Shown here in pieces: positions 45,395 through 57,364 of a DNA stretch of 64,000 nt. Where the stretch lies: the NCBI GenBank assembly GCA_025738555.1, contig JAOVFP010000024.1:1178001-1242000 (forward strand), read 5' to 3'. A model generated the notes under the pieces. That model was not told where the DNA came from. It saw only the letters and a program-made list of their open reading frames with translations, and made no database searches. Position 1 is the stretch's first letter, and every line of letters starts with the position of its first letter. The translations under genes were made by a program, and so were the position numbers. The stretch comes from Cyathus striatus. Lineage: Eukaryota > Basidiomycota > Agaricomycetes > Agaricales > Nidulariaceae.

Positions 45395-46625
45395 TTTGTA
45401 GAGGTCGTAACAGAGCGGACGCAGTGGTACAGGAAATGTGATGGGCTGCTTTAAAACGGATTTATATGCGTGGGAAAATGACTGAATATCGGAGAAAGCA
45501 GGCAGACAAGTTAGGCAACTCGCAGGAAGTAGTAAGCAGAATAACTAGCAGATGGAAGTCGTCTTCCCAAGAGCGTCCAGAGCTTGCTTGGATGTGAATG
45601 CACGAAGGTATCGCATTGGAGGACAAAATATTTTTTCCGCTGCTGCGTACAAATAGTGCCAAATGCGGATGATACCTTGCCGAAGTTGGCTAAAGATCGC
45701 TGCATGTCCAGAATCCAGATGTAGTCTTTGGTGGAAGATAGCAACAACCGATCCATTAGAAAATGAATCACAGGCTCTCTTGAACCTCGCTTTTAACCAG
45801 TAAAGTTTGAAGTATCCTTAGAATGCAAATATACGGCAAGAAATAAGACCGCCAATGTGCGAGCATTCCAGGCCAGAGTTATCGCATGAAAGACCGTAAG
45901 CGAGTTCACAATAAGTATCCGACTGTGATCAAATAAATGCCAGGTAAGATATTATTTATCTTTTGTCATGGAACAAAGACCAACGAGAAAGAAGTTAAAC
46001 AGGTACCTGGACGTCGTAAGCCCGCGAAAGCACCAGAGCAACGAAAATGAATAAGGTCTAAGCATTGCGACGTGCCAGTTTGTTTTAAGGGTGGTGTATG
46101 GGTGAGAGAGGGCTGAGCAGAGGGAACAGATCGTGTGGTGAACGATTGGGCCTGTATGTCCGATAAAAATTAGTGTGCAGGGGCCGAAATAGACATCCAG
46201 TTGAAACGCAGTCTGGATGGTTGATAAACAACGAAGCAAGAGGCAGGCTCTAAGTTGCTTACATCATTTAAATTGTACGAGCAAGGAAGAGACAAAATGA
46301 AAGGCGGAGATGCATCAGACTGATTTGAGTAGATAGTTGAAACCCAATGCAAAACTGATACAGGCATGAAACGGAAGGTAGTGCGGAGGATGGCGGGATG
46401 AGGAGAATTCTCAGAATCACTTGCGGCATTTGTGCTTGATCAGCTTCAGGAGGACCCCGGACAGCCAAATTCTGACAGCTATACACATCACGTGGTTAAT
46501 CAGAAAGTCACACTGTGTAACATGTTAACTTCGCGTTGGATGGAGATGAGGTGATCATTGGCAATTGGCATTCCCAACATCTCTCTCAAGTTAACCTCAT
46601 CTGCTGATAATCAGTATATACCAAA
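45395..46625. other. Unresolved stretch with hydrophobic minus-strand ORFs
   Basis: About 1.2 kb between the divergent CTR and rhodanese genes. The minus strand carries several overlapping hydrophobic ORFs, for example RILIVNSLTVFHAITLAWN with ARTLAVLFLAVYLHS at about 45840-45930 and LLWCFRGLTTSRYLFNFFLV at about 45990-46050. They could be exons of a multi-pass membrane protein (basidiomycete DUF6533/6534-like proteins came to mind) or a decayed gene. I could not join them into one convincing reading frame and name no product. Confidence 0.35.
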
Positions 46626-47282
46626 ATGCTTTCTACCATCCTTCAATCTTCAAAAGTAGCCTTACGCAGGCCAGTTTTCATGCCAGTAGTTTCTCGTCCG
46701 GTAGCTGTTGGCTTTATTCGTCTCAACTCAACAGTACCTCGTGCAAAGAAAGTCCGTACCCCAGAGGAACAAGCCAAGAAAGCAGCTTTGGAGCGTCAGG
46801 ATGATTTGCAACGCGACTGGGATGCAAGGAAACTGAAATATGAGGAACTCATCCCCAAAACTGAGAACCCCACTGCTGTACGTTCTAGGCGGGAGGCTTT
46901 TATTCTACGTTACTGACACTGTATAGAATACCTATCTTATTGACGTTAGGGAACCTGATGAGGTGATCCAAGGAATGATCCCTTCAGCCGTTAATTTACC
47001 TTTGTCTGTCCTCGCAAACTCCCTTCACTTGAACCCTGAAGCGTTCAAGGCAAAGTATGGCTTCGACAAGCCCAAGAAGGACCAGGAAATTATTTTCTAC
47101 TGTCGCAGCGGAAAACGCAGTGCAACCGCTAGCGACGTCGCTAAACGCAATGGATTTACAAAGTGCGTCATGTTGTCGAATATTGCTGAATATTGGTTAG
47201 CTGACAACATAAATTTCGTAGTATTTTCAATTATGAAGGGTCATGGTTAGAGTGGACAGAGAAGCAAAACAAGTCCTCGTAG
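46626..47282 (+). CDS. Mitochondrial rhodanese-domain protein
   Basis: MLSTILQSSKVALRRPVFMP with the following SRPVAVGFIRLNSTVPRAKK looks like a cleavable mitochondrial presequence. A charged helical linker precedes the single rhodanese domain: NTYLIDVREPDEVIQG, MIPSAVNLPLSVLANSL, the active loop IIFYCRSGKRSATAS with the persulfide-forming Cys, and NGFTNIFNYEGSWLEWTEKQ. Three exons; TAG at 47280-47282. The active loop CRSGKR is typical of single-domain thiosulfate sulfurtransferases such as yeast Rdl1/Rdl2. Likely role: sulfur transfer or thiosulfate/persulfide handling in mitochondria. The next gene, 205 bases on and in the same direction, is frataxin. Confidence 0.87.
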
Positions 47283-47487
47283 ATGTTCTTGTATTATTAG
47301 TATACCTGCAACCATAATGCATAAGTAATTATACATATAATTTGTGATTTTACAAAAGCTGTTGATGCAAGTGCTGAATGATGTGATTCTTGAATGCGAA
47401 GTATTATATATTATAAAAGGTCAGAACCTAACCCTAGACTAGCAATTATTTCTGGACCTGCATGTTGTCAGCGCTCGACCTCTCTTA

Positions 47488-48221
47488 ATGTTCGCTCAAC
47501 CGTTCCGTCAACTTGCACGCTGTTCTGTTTCTTTTGTCCGGCAGATACCTTTAAACAGCTGGAGATTTCAAAATGCCTCACTGTCACCTGCATTCACGGC
47601 CCAATGCCGCCATCGGGCGTTGAGCACACCTCCACCTCAACTCAATCATAGGTTCGCTTTAGTTTGCAATGTGAGCGGTATGGCACGGCTAACGCTTGAA
47701 CCTCACGCATCGAATTCCACAGTGACATTAGTGTGGATTTATACCACCAACTATCGGATTCTACTATGAACAATCTTCTTGAATCGCTCGAGGACCTATT
47801 GGACACGGCAGGGAACGCGGATTATGAAGTTGAATACCACGTATGTATTCAGTGTCAACACATTCTTCTGCTGTCATTTATATGCTGTGCGGGATTAGAG
47901 CGGTGTCCTTACGCTTAAGCTGGGAGAGAAGGGAACCTATGTTATTAACAAGCAACCACCGAACAAGCAGATATGGTTGTCATCACCGTTTAGGTATGTT
48001 TCCAAAACTTTTCCCGTGAATGCAACTTAAAGCGAAGTAGTGGACCGAAGCGTTATGATTATTCTGAATCAGACGATGACTGGCTATATTCTAGAGATAG
48101 TCGTGCTATGGGTGACTTACTGAACGATGAGCTTAGCAAAGCCCTGAGTATGAATATTGATTTAGGGGTATCTAAAATTTCGTCCAAGGTCAACTGTCAA
48201 CATTCCCCATACGACACCTAG
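47488..48221 (+). CDS. YFH1: Frataxin, mitochondrial Fe-S assembly factor
   Basis: [20 protein letters not shown] is a basic presequence. The mature domain begins [20 protein letters not shown], then [20 protein letters not shown] (the acidic iron-binding helix and first strand), [55 protein letters not shown] and LSKALSMN. The [17 protein letters not shown] core is diagnostic. Four exons, stop TAG 48219-48221. Frataxin speeds persulfide transfer on the Nfs1-Isd11-Isu complex and buffers iron. The C-terminal tail is slightly longer than in yeast. Confidence 0.94.
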
Positions 48222-48529
48222 TTAAAAATCAAATTCCCGATTTATTGTCTTTACAGTTACAGCAATGCCTACAATGGGCGTGATCGACAGCATTGAAATA
48301 TTAATGAGTACATATGCGGGCAATAAAATACACATTGTAATGCTAGGAATGAATGCAAAGGAAGAAGTAAACAATGCGTATCTATATAAGCGATGAGATG
48401 AGAGAGAACCACGGAAAAACATGAAGAATGGAAGAATAAAATGGAGCATGGAAGGCTAAAAGCATTGAGAGGAGAGGGGTAAGAAGAGGACCGAAGGTGG
48501 TAATCATCTCCCAGTGTGCCGGGGGCATA
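48222..48529. other. Convergent 3' flank
   Basis: About 300 bases between frataxin and the convergent unknown gene; no feature seen. Confidence 0.5.
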
Positions 48530-49176
48530 TTATGAGGAATGCATGGAGGGAACAAGGTCGCGCCGTCTAGAAAGTACCAATGATCCCAGAAATCTGCGAA
48601 TAATTCAGATTACAAGGAGTATGATTGACATTAAGAATCATATTACCTGTTTGCGCCCTCATAGCGCTCTTTCACACAGGATTCCTCCAATGCCGGAAAG
48701 AGTCTTTCCCTTTCATCATTCTTTTCTTGATTCGTGTGCAAATGTGGCAATGACGAGTCTCTGTCATGATACTGCGGAAAAGGCGCCAAATGTGTCTTCG
48801 AGGACATTGAGTGGCAAGGATGGTGCCCACTCGAGCACGTCGGGGATGCAACTGCTGATGACTGAAAGAAGAGTAATCGATGATGATGGAGCGTGTGCAA
48901 TTCACGAAGAACGCTGTTCGCTGACTTGTATTCTGCGGCTGCATCAGAAATAGTAGGAATGTTGAGGAACGCGTCATCTTGTTCGTTTTCTGACATTGAG
49001 CTGGGGCTGTCATCGCCGTAGGGTAGGTCTGCCAATCCTCGGCATGAACCATCTAACGGAGGGGGCAGGGTACGGCGGCGCTTTGAATCGCGCTCCGCAA
49101 GCATGTCGCCGATTGAGCAGTCGAGTAGAGGCACTGCCGCATGCGTTGGTGAGAGTGGCCTTTGTCGTTTAAGCAT
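48530..49176 (-). CDS. Conserved basidiomycete protein of unknown function
   Basis: MLKRQRPLSPTHAAVPLLDC opens a roughly 195-residue hydrophilic protein with two exons. It holds a basic motif (RDSKRRRTLPPPLDGSCRG), an acidic Ser stretch (DDSPSSMSENEQDDAF), AAEYKSANSVLRELHTLHHH and the C-terminal block CVKERYEGANR / FLGSLVLSRRRDLVPS, joined across a GTAATA...TTCGCAG intron. I recall the same order of motifs (LKRQRP..., SKRRR, EYKSAN..LH, RYE..NR-LGSL-LSRR) in uncharacterised basidiomycete proteins. SKRRR could be a nuclear localisation signal. No enzyme domain is seen. Confidence 0.65.
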
Positions 49177-49945
49177 GGTAAGGCTGGATGAGACTGAGCG
49201 TGGTGAGTTGCGGAAGGTAGGAATGAAGACGACTGTATGCCTGTAAGTAACTACGCAATAACTCGCCAGTCAGGCTGACCAGAATTAGAACTGTAATTTA
49301 TAAAGAAATAGGGCCGGCAAGCGGCAAACCTTGTATAACTAGTAACTAGTAACTAGAACTGTTTACTGTGACACAAGCTCTAAACAACACAGCCGTTAAT
49401 ACTGATACACTGCCGTGAAGCTTGAAATTGCTATCGTCAATCAGTAGCTAGTGTTGTCACAGCGTGACGAGGTGAGCTTTTGACAGGGAACCGATGCGAA
49501 GTGAGCACCCATGGCGGACACTAACCTGGACCCTGAAACTAACTTCCTAAAACGACCTCGATTTTCGCATTTCGCGCTGCCGCAGCCGGCCAGAATGACA
49601 ACCTTCCTAAAACATAATATTTCAATGTGAGTTTTTTTCTCCAAAATAAAATTGCGGACGTGTTTTTTTATAAATAGAGAAACAAAGTACCAAATTTTGA
49701 GACAGAAAGAGGTCAGGAAGATGAGTTATATGGACAACACTAACTACTGATTGACGATAGTATATACATACATGATTTTGACATGATTTATATTATATTA
49801 CATGTTGTAGAGAGATTGCAAATTATGTAAAAAGTATTATTAAAATCAACTCCTGCAATCTTCAAGGATCACCGCACTTCCGACGTTTGTGATAGCTCCA
49901 AAGTATCAGTGTGTAAGGACAGTGATGGGTTAACGTCTGTTTTAG
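49177..49945. other. Gene-free flank
   Basis: Promoter of the unknown gene and AT-rich spacer. Near 49340-49365 the heptamer TAACTAG repeats three times. A 39-codon ORF (MADTNLDPETNFLKRP, 49511-49630) ends at a possible donor but has no family support. Confidence 0.4.
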
Positions 49946-50080
49946 TGATTTCAACTACGTGAAGAATGAGAATGATGAATGCGTGCCCGTATCTGGAACA
50001 AATCCATTACCAAAGGACGAACGCTACAATGAGGATGAAGACCACTGGTACAAAAGCCCCCCGTACCGCAAGAAACCCAT
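49946..50080 (+). pseudogene. Fragment resembling the VPS10/sortilin 10CC region
   Basis: After a TTTTAG acceptor-like site the plus strand reads DFNYVKNENDECVPVSGTNP then LPKDERYNEDEDHWYKSPPY RKKP. This resembles the fungal Vps10 segment [35 protein letters not shown]. Two cysteines that form disulfides in the family are replaced here, and the sequence soon loses similarity. I read it as a decayed, incomplete copy of a vacuolar sorting receptor gene; the intact gene is not in this window. Confidence 0.5.
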
Positions 50081-51229
50081 GTCGCGCTATTTCTTTATTC
50101 GATCTCGACGAGAGATGAATGGGTGGAAAGACTTCAGTGATCCCCTGTACAACACGAAGACCTACAGCGAAATAAACCGTACGAAAAGTTCGTTTACAGA
50201 GTCACAATTGGGCAGAAGTAATTTATGCTCCACTCGCCCTACCTACACATATGTTCATTTTCTAACCCATACCTAGGCCGCGAGCTCGAGTGCTATTGTT
50301 GGTTGGCCATCACCACGCACAACACTAAAGCAAACAGAAGGCCGCTCTCACAGCCACACAGCGGATTGGAGGGGGTACGATTGAGAGATCTGTGCCGAGG
50401 GATACGTTGCCTGAGGGTTATATGGCTTCGAAGACAAGATACGTGTGCGTCCCCAGCAGTAGTGAATATACATGATACCACGTCAGGTAGACATGCACTT
50501 CAGGCTTTATGTTATGGTTAGAGACTATTGTATGTTAGATTCATAGGGTCGATTGCCGGAAAGGGAGACACGTGGACGAAGAGAATAGTAAAAACGTACA
50601 TGTAAAGTGCCTCAGAGCGCACACAAACAGTTCCCATCCGACAACACCTATAACACCGCAACCTACCTCTCCCAGAATTCCTCCTTCCCGTGCTCCTCTG
50701 TGCCACATCTATGCAGGCTTGTATTACCGATGGTTCAATTTCAATAGCTTTCCATAAAGTTGAATAGTCAGAGAGGGATACATTGTCGTGCATTTGGTTG
50801 ATATTTTGGGGAAAGACGACAATCTTCCCTCGTTCGGCTTTCAGTGTATAAGACTGCATGAGACGCGTAAATGCTTAAACGCTTACGTGAAAGGCAAGAA
50901 TGTGCACCACGTCGCTGAATGGGGTGCATTCCAGAGCCTATTATGCTGATTAGTCAATGAAAAGGAAGAGAATATGTAAGGTACGGGTGAATGTACTTAG
51001 AAGTTTGGACAAATGTGATAAGGAAGAGGATGACGACGAGCAGCAGGATGAGTATGAGCCACGACGAGGGGGACAAAAAAAGGGTGAGGTCAAGGAGGGA
51101 GAAGTGTTCCTTACGTAATATCTTTGAACCTTACATTGCCCTACAGCTGACCAACGTAACATACGCTCACGTCCAGGGACTCTCAGCTCCTCTATTTCTT
51201 ATTCCAAACTTCTAATTAACATTCTCACC
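50081..51229. other. Gene-free stretch upstream of WDR70
   Basis: About 1.1 kb without a supported gene. A minus-strand ORF at 50518-50859 (KIVVFPQNINQMHDNVSL) vaguely recalls helitron-associated proteins but is too weak to call. The last 200 bases are probably the WDR70 promoter. Confidence 0.4.
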
Positions 51230-53895
51230 ATGTCCGACGATCTATTGGCGGCAATGGGTATCACTGGGTTTGGCAAGGCCACGAAGAAGAGGCAGCTTGA
51301 CCCAGCGAGATTCGACAAGAACAAACGTGATGAGGTCGGGATTTTCTAAGGTTTTCATATCATCTCTTTATTCACATTTGCCCCAGAAACCCATTGCTTC
51401 CACAGCACCAATTAAAGCGGAGCAGGACCTTTTAGCAGGACCTTCAAGCCCTTCACAAAAGCCTGTGGAGGACGATGATGATGACGACGACGAGCCAGGG
51501 CCGCCACCACCACCTCAAGGCACCAATCAAGGCAATACCTCCGACGAACCAGAATGGGATCCTTCAGACCAGGACGACGATTTCCCTCTGTTCCCTATAA
51601 CTCACGAAATCGTACTCAAAGACCACACCAAGGTGGTATCGGCGCTAGCGCTAGATCCCTCAGGCGCACGCATAGTCTCTGGATCGCATGATTACGATTG
51701 TAAGTTGTGGGACTTTGGTGGCATGGATTATCGTTGCAAGCCTTTCAAGAGCTGGGAGCCATCAGGCACATACCATGCATGTTCTTCCTTGCTTTATGTT
51801 TTTGTGTATGACGTTGATACCAACCAATTTTAGATTCACGACTTGAAGTTCTCAAATGACGGTTCAAAATTCCTTTGTGTATCTGGTACAACACAAGCCA
51901 AGTTATTCGACAGAGACGGTGAAGAACAGTACGTATACTCTAGCTCAGTTTAGGATGGATGTCATTACCTGACTGTCAGAGCGACTTATATTAAGGAGAC
52001 CCCTACATCCGTGACATGAAGAACACTTCGTTCGCATCTCTAGCCGGATTTTGCTCTGAATATGGCCTAACGCGCTTTTCATTGTAGGGGACATGTAAGT
52101 GAACTGACGTCCTGTGCATGGCATCCCAGAGATCCACAGCAGTTCATCACCTCGTCCGCTGACTCAACAATACGGCATGTGTGCCATTTCCACTGCAATG
52201 TTCAAATGTCTGATTCTTGTATAGGATTTGGGACGTAGAAACCAAGCGGAAACAGAAGTCAGTCATTGTTGTGAAGTCGAAGGAGCGTGGCGCCCGGACG
52301 AAGGTGATTACGTGCAATTATTCTCCGGATGGGTCTCTAATAAGCGGAGGTGAGCACTCACCAAGAGGATTCCAACCAGCGTTCTTGTTGACGTCTTACC
52401 CTATAGCTTGCGTGGATGGAGCGTTACATATATGGCAAACAAACTCAAACTTCGTACGCCCAAGTATGACCATCGAAGGAGCCCATACGAAGAACACTGA
52501 GACAGGCTCACTGGTTTTTTCCGTTGATGGACGTACGGTTCTTACGAGAGGGGGGGATGATACTGTCAAATGTGCGTATATTTATCTTTTCAGCTTTAGG
52601 GAAGCTATTGAATAGAGACCAGTATGGGATATACGGGCATTCAAGAAGCCACTTGTTACACGAAACGACTTAACAACACTGTACCCTCATACAAATGCCA
52701 TGTTCAGTCCAGACGACAAGTATATCGTCACGGGAGCAGGAGCAACATCGAAGGGGGGGACGAGGAAGACTTATGTTCCTGAGAAAGGATACCCTTGAGG
52801 ATGTGAAGATGCTGGAAGTCGACTCGACGCCCGTCAGAGTCTTTTGGCACTCGAAGATCAATCAGGTAAAGCGTCCATCTTTCGAAGGTGATGGGAACAA
52901 TTGGCGCTAAACCATTTTCTTCATTCTAGATCGTCACGGGACTTTCAAATGGACAAATTGTAGTGTTGTACTCGCCCGAGACGTCCTTGAATGGGGCGAA
53001 GTTACTGCTGAACAAGGGACCTCCTCGCAAAGTGACGGTGGAAGACATGTCGGACGCATTGTCGGCGCCGACTATTATTACACCGCATGCGCTGCCCATG
53101 TTTCGCGATATGGACCCTGGAAGGGGTACTAAGCGGAAGAGGGAGAAGGATAGGTTGGACCCGAGGAAGAGCAGGAGACCTGAACTTCCAGTCACCGGGC
53201 CTGGAAGGGGTGGAAGGGTGGGAGCGAGCGCGACTCAACACGTTGTACAGAACTTGGTGCGGGATACAACGCGGGACGTGGATGTGAGTGTTTATTTTCT
53301 CTTATCATGCGATCACATGCACCGTTCGTTCTGGGAGAGGAGGGTACATTTCACAGCACTTATGTTTTCTGTCTGTGATTCTGTTTCATTCTGCGGAGTT
53401 CTACCCCTACGAGGGACACAGAATTTTTTTGACAGAATCACGGCGCTTGGGGGCCCCTCTCGGTATGCGTTTGGGTTGAGCCGCAATCGTTGTGGCGGTC
53501 TATCTCCAGATGGGGATTTCTAATATTCTCACGGCTATTGGTAGTGACGGCTGACTGTTTTTTTTCTTACCCAGCCGCGCGAAGCATTACTCAAGTACGC
53601 CGAGGCGTCAGAGAAGGACCCACAGTGGACTTCAGGTGAGCGGGAAGAGTTTTTTTATTGTGTTTTCCTCTGTGCTGTTGCGAGGGTCGTGGGCATGGGG
53701 AAGGATGGATTTGAGATTGGATGCCACGGCAGAAGAAGAGAGCACGTGCAGAGATAAATTTGTATTTGATGGTGTTTGGTTTGGTTTGTACTGACGTGGC
53801 GGTTTATTCCGAAACTCTGTTTTGCAGCTTGGAAAGTCAACCAACCGAAGCCCGTGTTCCAGGAGATGGAGGAGGAGGAGAGCGAGGAGAAGTGA
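51230..53895 (+). CDS. WD40 protein WDR70, with two apparent frameshifts in the raw reading
   Basis: MSDDLLAAMGITGFGKATKK starts at 51230. An acidic Pro-rich linker leads to EPEWDPSDQDDDFPLFPITH. WD repeats follow: HTKVVSALALDPSGARIVSG, HDLKFSNDGSKFLCVSG, GHVSELTSCAWHPRDPQQF, CNYSPDGSLISG, VDGALHIWQTNS and WDIRAFKKPLVTR. The tail has RGTKRKREKDRLDPRKSR and LKYAEASEKDPQWTSAWKVN. This order matches WDR70, which acts in H2B ubiquitination and DNA repair with CRL4-DDB1 in human and fission yeast. Two joins break: after ATYIK (about 51995, one G short) and after GAGATSKG (G7 at 52753-52759, one G too many). The protein on both sides is well conserved, so an assembly error is likely. Confidence 0.82.
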
Positions 53896-54121
53896 GGGGT
53901 CGATGGGTCGTGTAGTCGTAGATACGCTTGCAATATAGAGAACGAAGAGGGAGCGCAGGGGGACAGCTGTGGAAAGGGAGAGGATGGTCCCTGCGCGATC
54001 TGAACTTTAATTTGTGGGCACGCCCTATAAGAACCTAGCCACCCAAACTTCCGATCCCCCTAACTCCCCAAAAATCTTCCTCTCTCCCATCTGTCACTCT
54101 CGTGACTGTCACGCGGTAATC

Positions 54122-57020
54122 ATGTCACTTAACCATGACACCAGTCACGCCCCTTTCGACGTCCTCACCGCCACCAACGGCGAGCATACCCCCGACCTCG
54201 TCGCCACCAACGGTATAGCAACAAACCCCAGTCATCTTTCGCTCTTTCATTCAAACTCTCCAGCTGCAGACTCCCCCGCAACTCCCGTCTCCTCCACTCC
54301 CGCCCCCGACGTCAAGATCGACCTCGACTACCAGGAGCAGGAGAGCGATGTCCGCCACGAGCCTATACCCATAAAGTCCATCGACGCGATAGACGACGCG
54401 AAACACGACAGCGTATCCACTCTTCCTCAAATAGGCATTCCAGTCGATCCCGGTATGTTCGCCTTTGTTTGTTATTTTCTTTCATACAAGGTCGTGTTTT
54501 CTTATGTTACTCTCTTTTTTCACAACTATATATGCTTCTTTTGCCCTTTCCTCGCATCGACATTCCTGCCCGCTATAAGCTTCGATTCTCATTCACCCTT
54601 CATCTGGAACTCTTCCTCATTCAAAAGGCGAGCTCCTAGAAGACGTCAAAATGGCAGAGCAACGTTCTCAACCCACACCCGCACACATATCAAACGGTAT
54701 CAATGGTACATATACAAATGGTACAGCCGAAGACATTGTGATGACAGACGCGACACCTGTTGCCACTCCAGGCTTAGCTCCTGACGTGTCAATGGATAGC
54801 CTAATCGCCACCGACCCTTCTTCGCAGTCGTCACCCGTACATCACCTACAAGACGATGATGACGGCAAGCCTCCCCCAGCGAAGCGAGCGAGGATGTATT
54901 CAGAGGCAGATAGGGATAGGATTTTACTGGCACATGTAAGCACCATCTAATTTCCTCTTGTGCGCCAATTTCGGGCGTGCTAATCCCGCATGTCTCCTTC
55001 GCTATCCTTTCTAAAGTCCGCCACTCCACCTCCAGCGTCGGCAGCAGTATCGGACGCTGCAAGTCCTGCTCCCCCGCCGCCCTCATCCGTACCGCCTACA
55101 ACTGCAGGTCTTTCGACAACACTCACCCTGCAACAGCATCGATTTCTCACATCAACTATTCGCACATTGAAGAAGATGAAAGATGCTAGCCCTTTCTTAC
55201 GACCAGTAGATCCCGTGGCGCTGAACATTCCACACTATCCCTCTATCATCAAACATCCCATGGATATCTCAACCGTCGAACGTAAATTGGCCTCCTCCAA
55301 TCCTCAGAAGCTGGATCCCAACCCGAACAATCCGCGCTACTTTAATGTTGATGAATTCGTCGCCGATGTTCGTCTAATCTTCGCCAACTGTGTAACATTC
55401 AATGGTCCAGATCATGCAATTACGTATATGGGTAAACGGTTGGAAGAAGTATTTGACAAGCAGATAAAACATATCCCGGCTGCAGCAGAGGTGTGTTCTC
55501 CATCGAGATCTGCTTTCGGAGCCTCATCTCGCTCGCAGCCTAAACCGCTTGTAAAGAAAGTTGATACTCCTCCTCCCCCTCCTCCTCCCCCTCCTCCCGT
55601 TTCCGTCCCTGTCTCTGTCCCTCCTGCAAAGAAGACAACCGCTGCACGTCGTCCTTCTACATCTATTCCAGTGATTCGGCGAAATGATCAGAACGAAGCC
55701 GTGGGTCGACCAAAACGTGAAATACATCCGCCTCCACCCAAAGACCTTCCGTATACTGAACCGGCGAAAAAGAGCAAGAAAGGCAAACGTGTAAAGGACG
55801 ATGGGACTGCCGAGCAACTCCGATTCTGCAGCAAAGTTCTTACAGATTTACACAAGAAGCAATATTATAATATTGCTCATCCGTTTTACGAGCCAGTTGG
55901 TATGGCGTTACTTCGTTCTCATGGCAGAAGTGTTGTATCCTAATGACTTTTTAGACTGGGTGAAACTTGAAATACCAAGTTATCCCAAGGTCATTAAAAA
56001 ACCTATGGACTTGTCAACTATGCGTAAGAAGCTTGAAAACAACGATTATTCTACTGCGACGAAATTTTTGGAAGACTTCAGACTGATGATTCGAAACTGC
56101 TTCAACTTCAACCCCGCTGGTACTCCCGTCAATCAGGCAGGTATCGAATTACAACGAGTATTCGACGACAAGTGGAAGAGCTTGCCTCCTCTTCATCCTG
56201 TGGAACCCAGCGATGACGAAGAGGAAGAAGATGAAGAGGAACTTCTACGACAACGTAAGTATATTATTATGTGGCGTTTAGAATGAATATTAATATTGTT
56301 GTAGGCACTATTGCGGAGATGGAAAGCCAAATTGAGACAATGCGGGAGAATCTTGACGCTCTCAAAAGCAAGCCTGTGAAGGAGAAGAAAAAGAAAGAGA
56401 AGGAACGCCCAGTCATCGCTTCTACTTCTAAAGCCCCTCCTAAACCCTCCAAACCATCTACGAAGAAGGCATCAACAAAGAAGAAACCCCTACCTGATGA
56501 CGATGTACTTACTTTCGACCAGAAGAAGGATCTCAGCGAGTCGATTGGCAAACTTGACGGCTCTAAGCTTGAAAAAGTTATACAAATCATACATGAAGGG
56601 GTTCCCGAGATCCGCGATGTGAGTATTCAGTTGTCATTTCATAATTTGCTTTTCTATGCCCTTGCACGCCGGCCCTAACAAACATATCTTCAGAGCACTG
56701 AGGAAATCGAGCTGGAGATTGATCTATTGCCAGCAGCGGTTCTCACTAAGCTCTATAACTATGTCATCCGCCCGATACGTCAACAAAATGCCCCGAAACG
56801 TGGCGGGCGGAGTGGAAAGGGCACTGGTACCGGCGGGCTCAAACGGAAGAGTATGGACGAAGACTTGGAAGCAGAAAAGATTAGACAATTGGAAGAGCGC
56901 ATGGCTCTTTTTGAGAAGAAAGAAGGTGGTGCTGCATCTCTTCCAACGCATCGGGAGGTAGAAAGCGAACAATCCTCAGATTCTAGCTCGGACGACAGCT
57001 CTGGCAGCGATTCCGATTAA
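54122..57020 (+). CDS. BDF1: BET-family double bromodomain protein (Bdf1/Brd-like)
   Basis: MSLNHDTSHAPFDVLTATNG starts at 54122, followed by a disordered region of about 250 residues. Bromodomain 1: LKKMKDASPFLRPVDPVALN, IPHYPSIIKHPMDISTVERK, FVADVRLIFANCVTFNGPDH. A polyproline tract (about ten P) and basic linker follow. Bromodomain 2: VLTDLHKKQYYNIAHPFYEP, VDWVKLEIPSYPKVIKKPMD, LEDFRLMIRNCFNFNP; the acetyl-lysine-reading Asn sits in ANCVTFN and RNCFNFN. The ET domain reads LTFDQKKDLSESIGKLDGSK then LEKVIQIIHEGVPEI and EEIELEIDLLPAAVLTKLYN. The end is Ser/Asp-rich. BET proteins read acetylated H4 and support TFIID and SWR1 function. A 47-base intron in VD|W removes a false stop near 55940. 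Confidence 0.93.
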
Positions 57021-57364
57021 TTCTTTGTTTTTCGTTGTCGATTCATTTTCTCGACTTGATTCATTGGACTTCGTTGTGTTGCACTTCCTTTTTTTCCCTT
57101 GTCATGTTGTCATTATATCCACTTTATAGTAGCGGTAGTAGTATTCTTGCCTTCAATGATTGCGTTGTTGGCATGTTCTCTCTTTTCAATTTTTGTCTTC
57201 TACCGATGTCCTTTATCATCCCTTTTTACTATACATCGTTCAAGCCGTACAAGCTAAAGCGTAAACGACACAATCACAATTGTAGCTAGTTAGTTATTTA
57301 CAAATCATTTGTTTCCTGTAGTTAGATCATTGAGGAAACTTTAGTAATTTTGTTTGTAAGAATA

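Noticed and set aside
49511..49630. Short ORF MADTNLDPETNF as first exon of a gene
   Set aside because: Only 39 codons with no family match. Its possible donor would need an intron of more than 300 bases, unlike the rest of the window, to reach the VPS10-like fragment.
50518..50859. Minus-strand ORF (KIVVFPQN) as a helitron-associated gene
   Set aside because: The similarity is a vague impression over a few residues; no helicase or Rep motif nearby.
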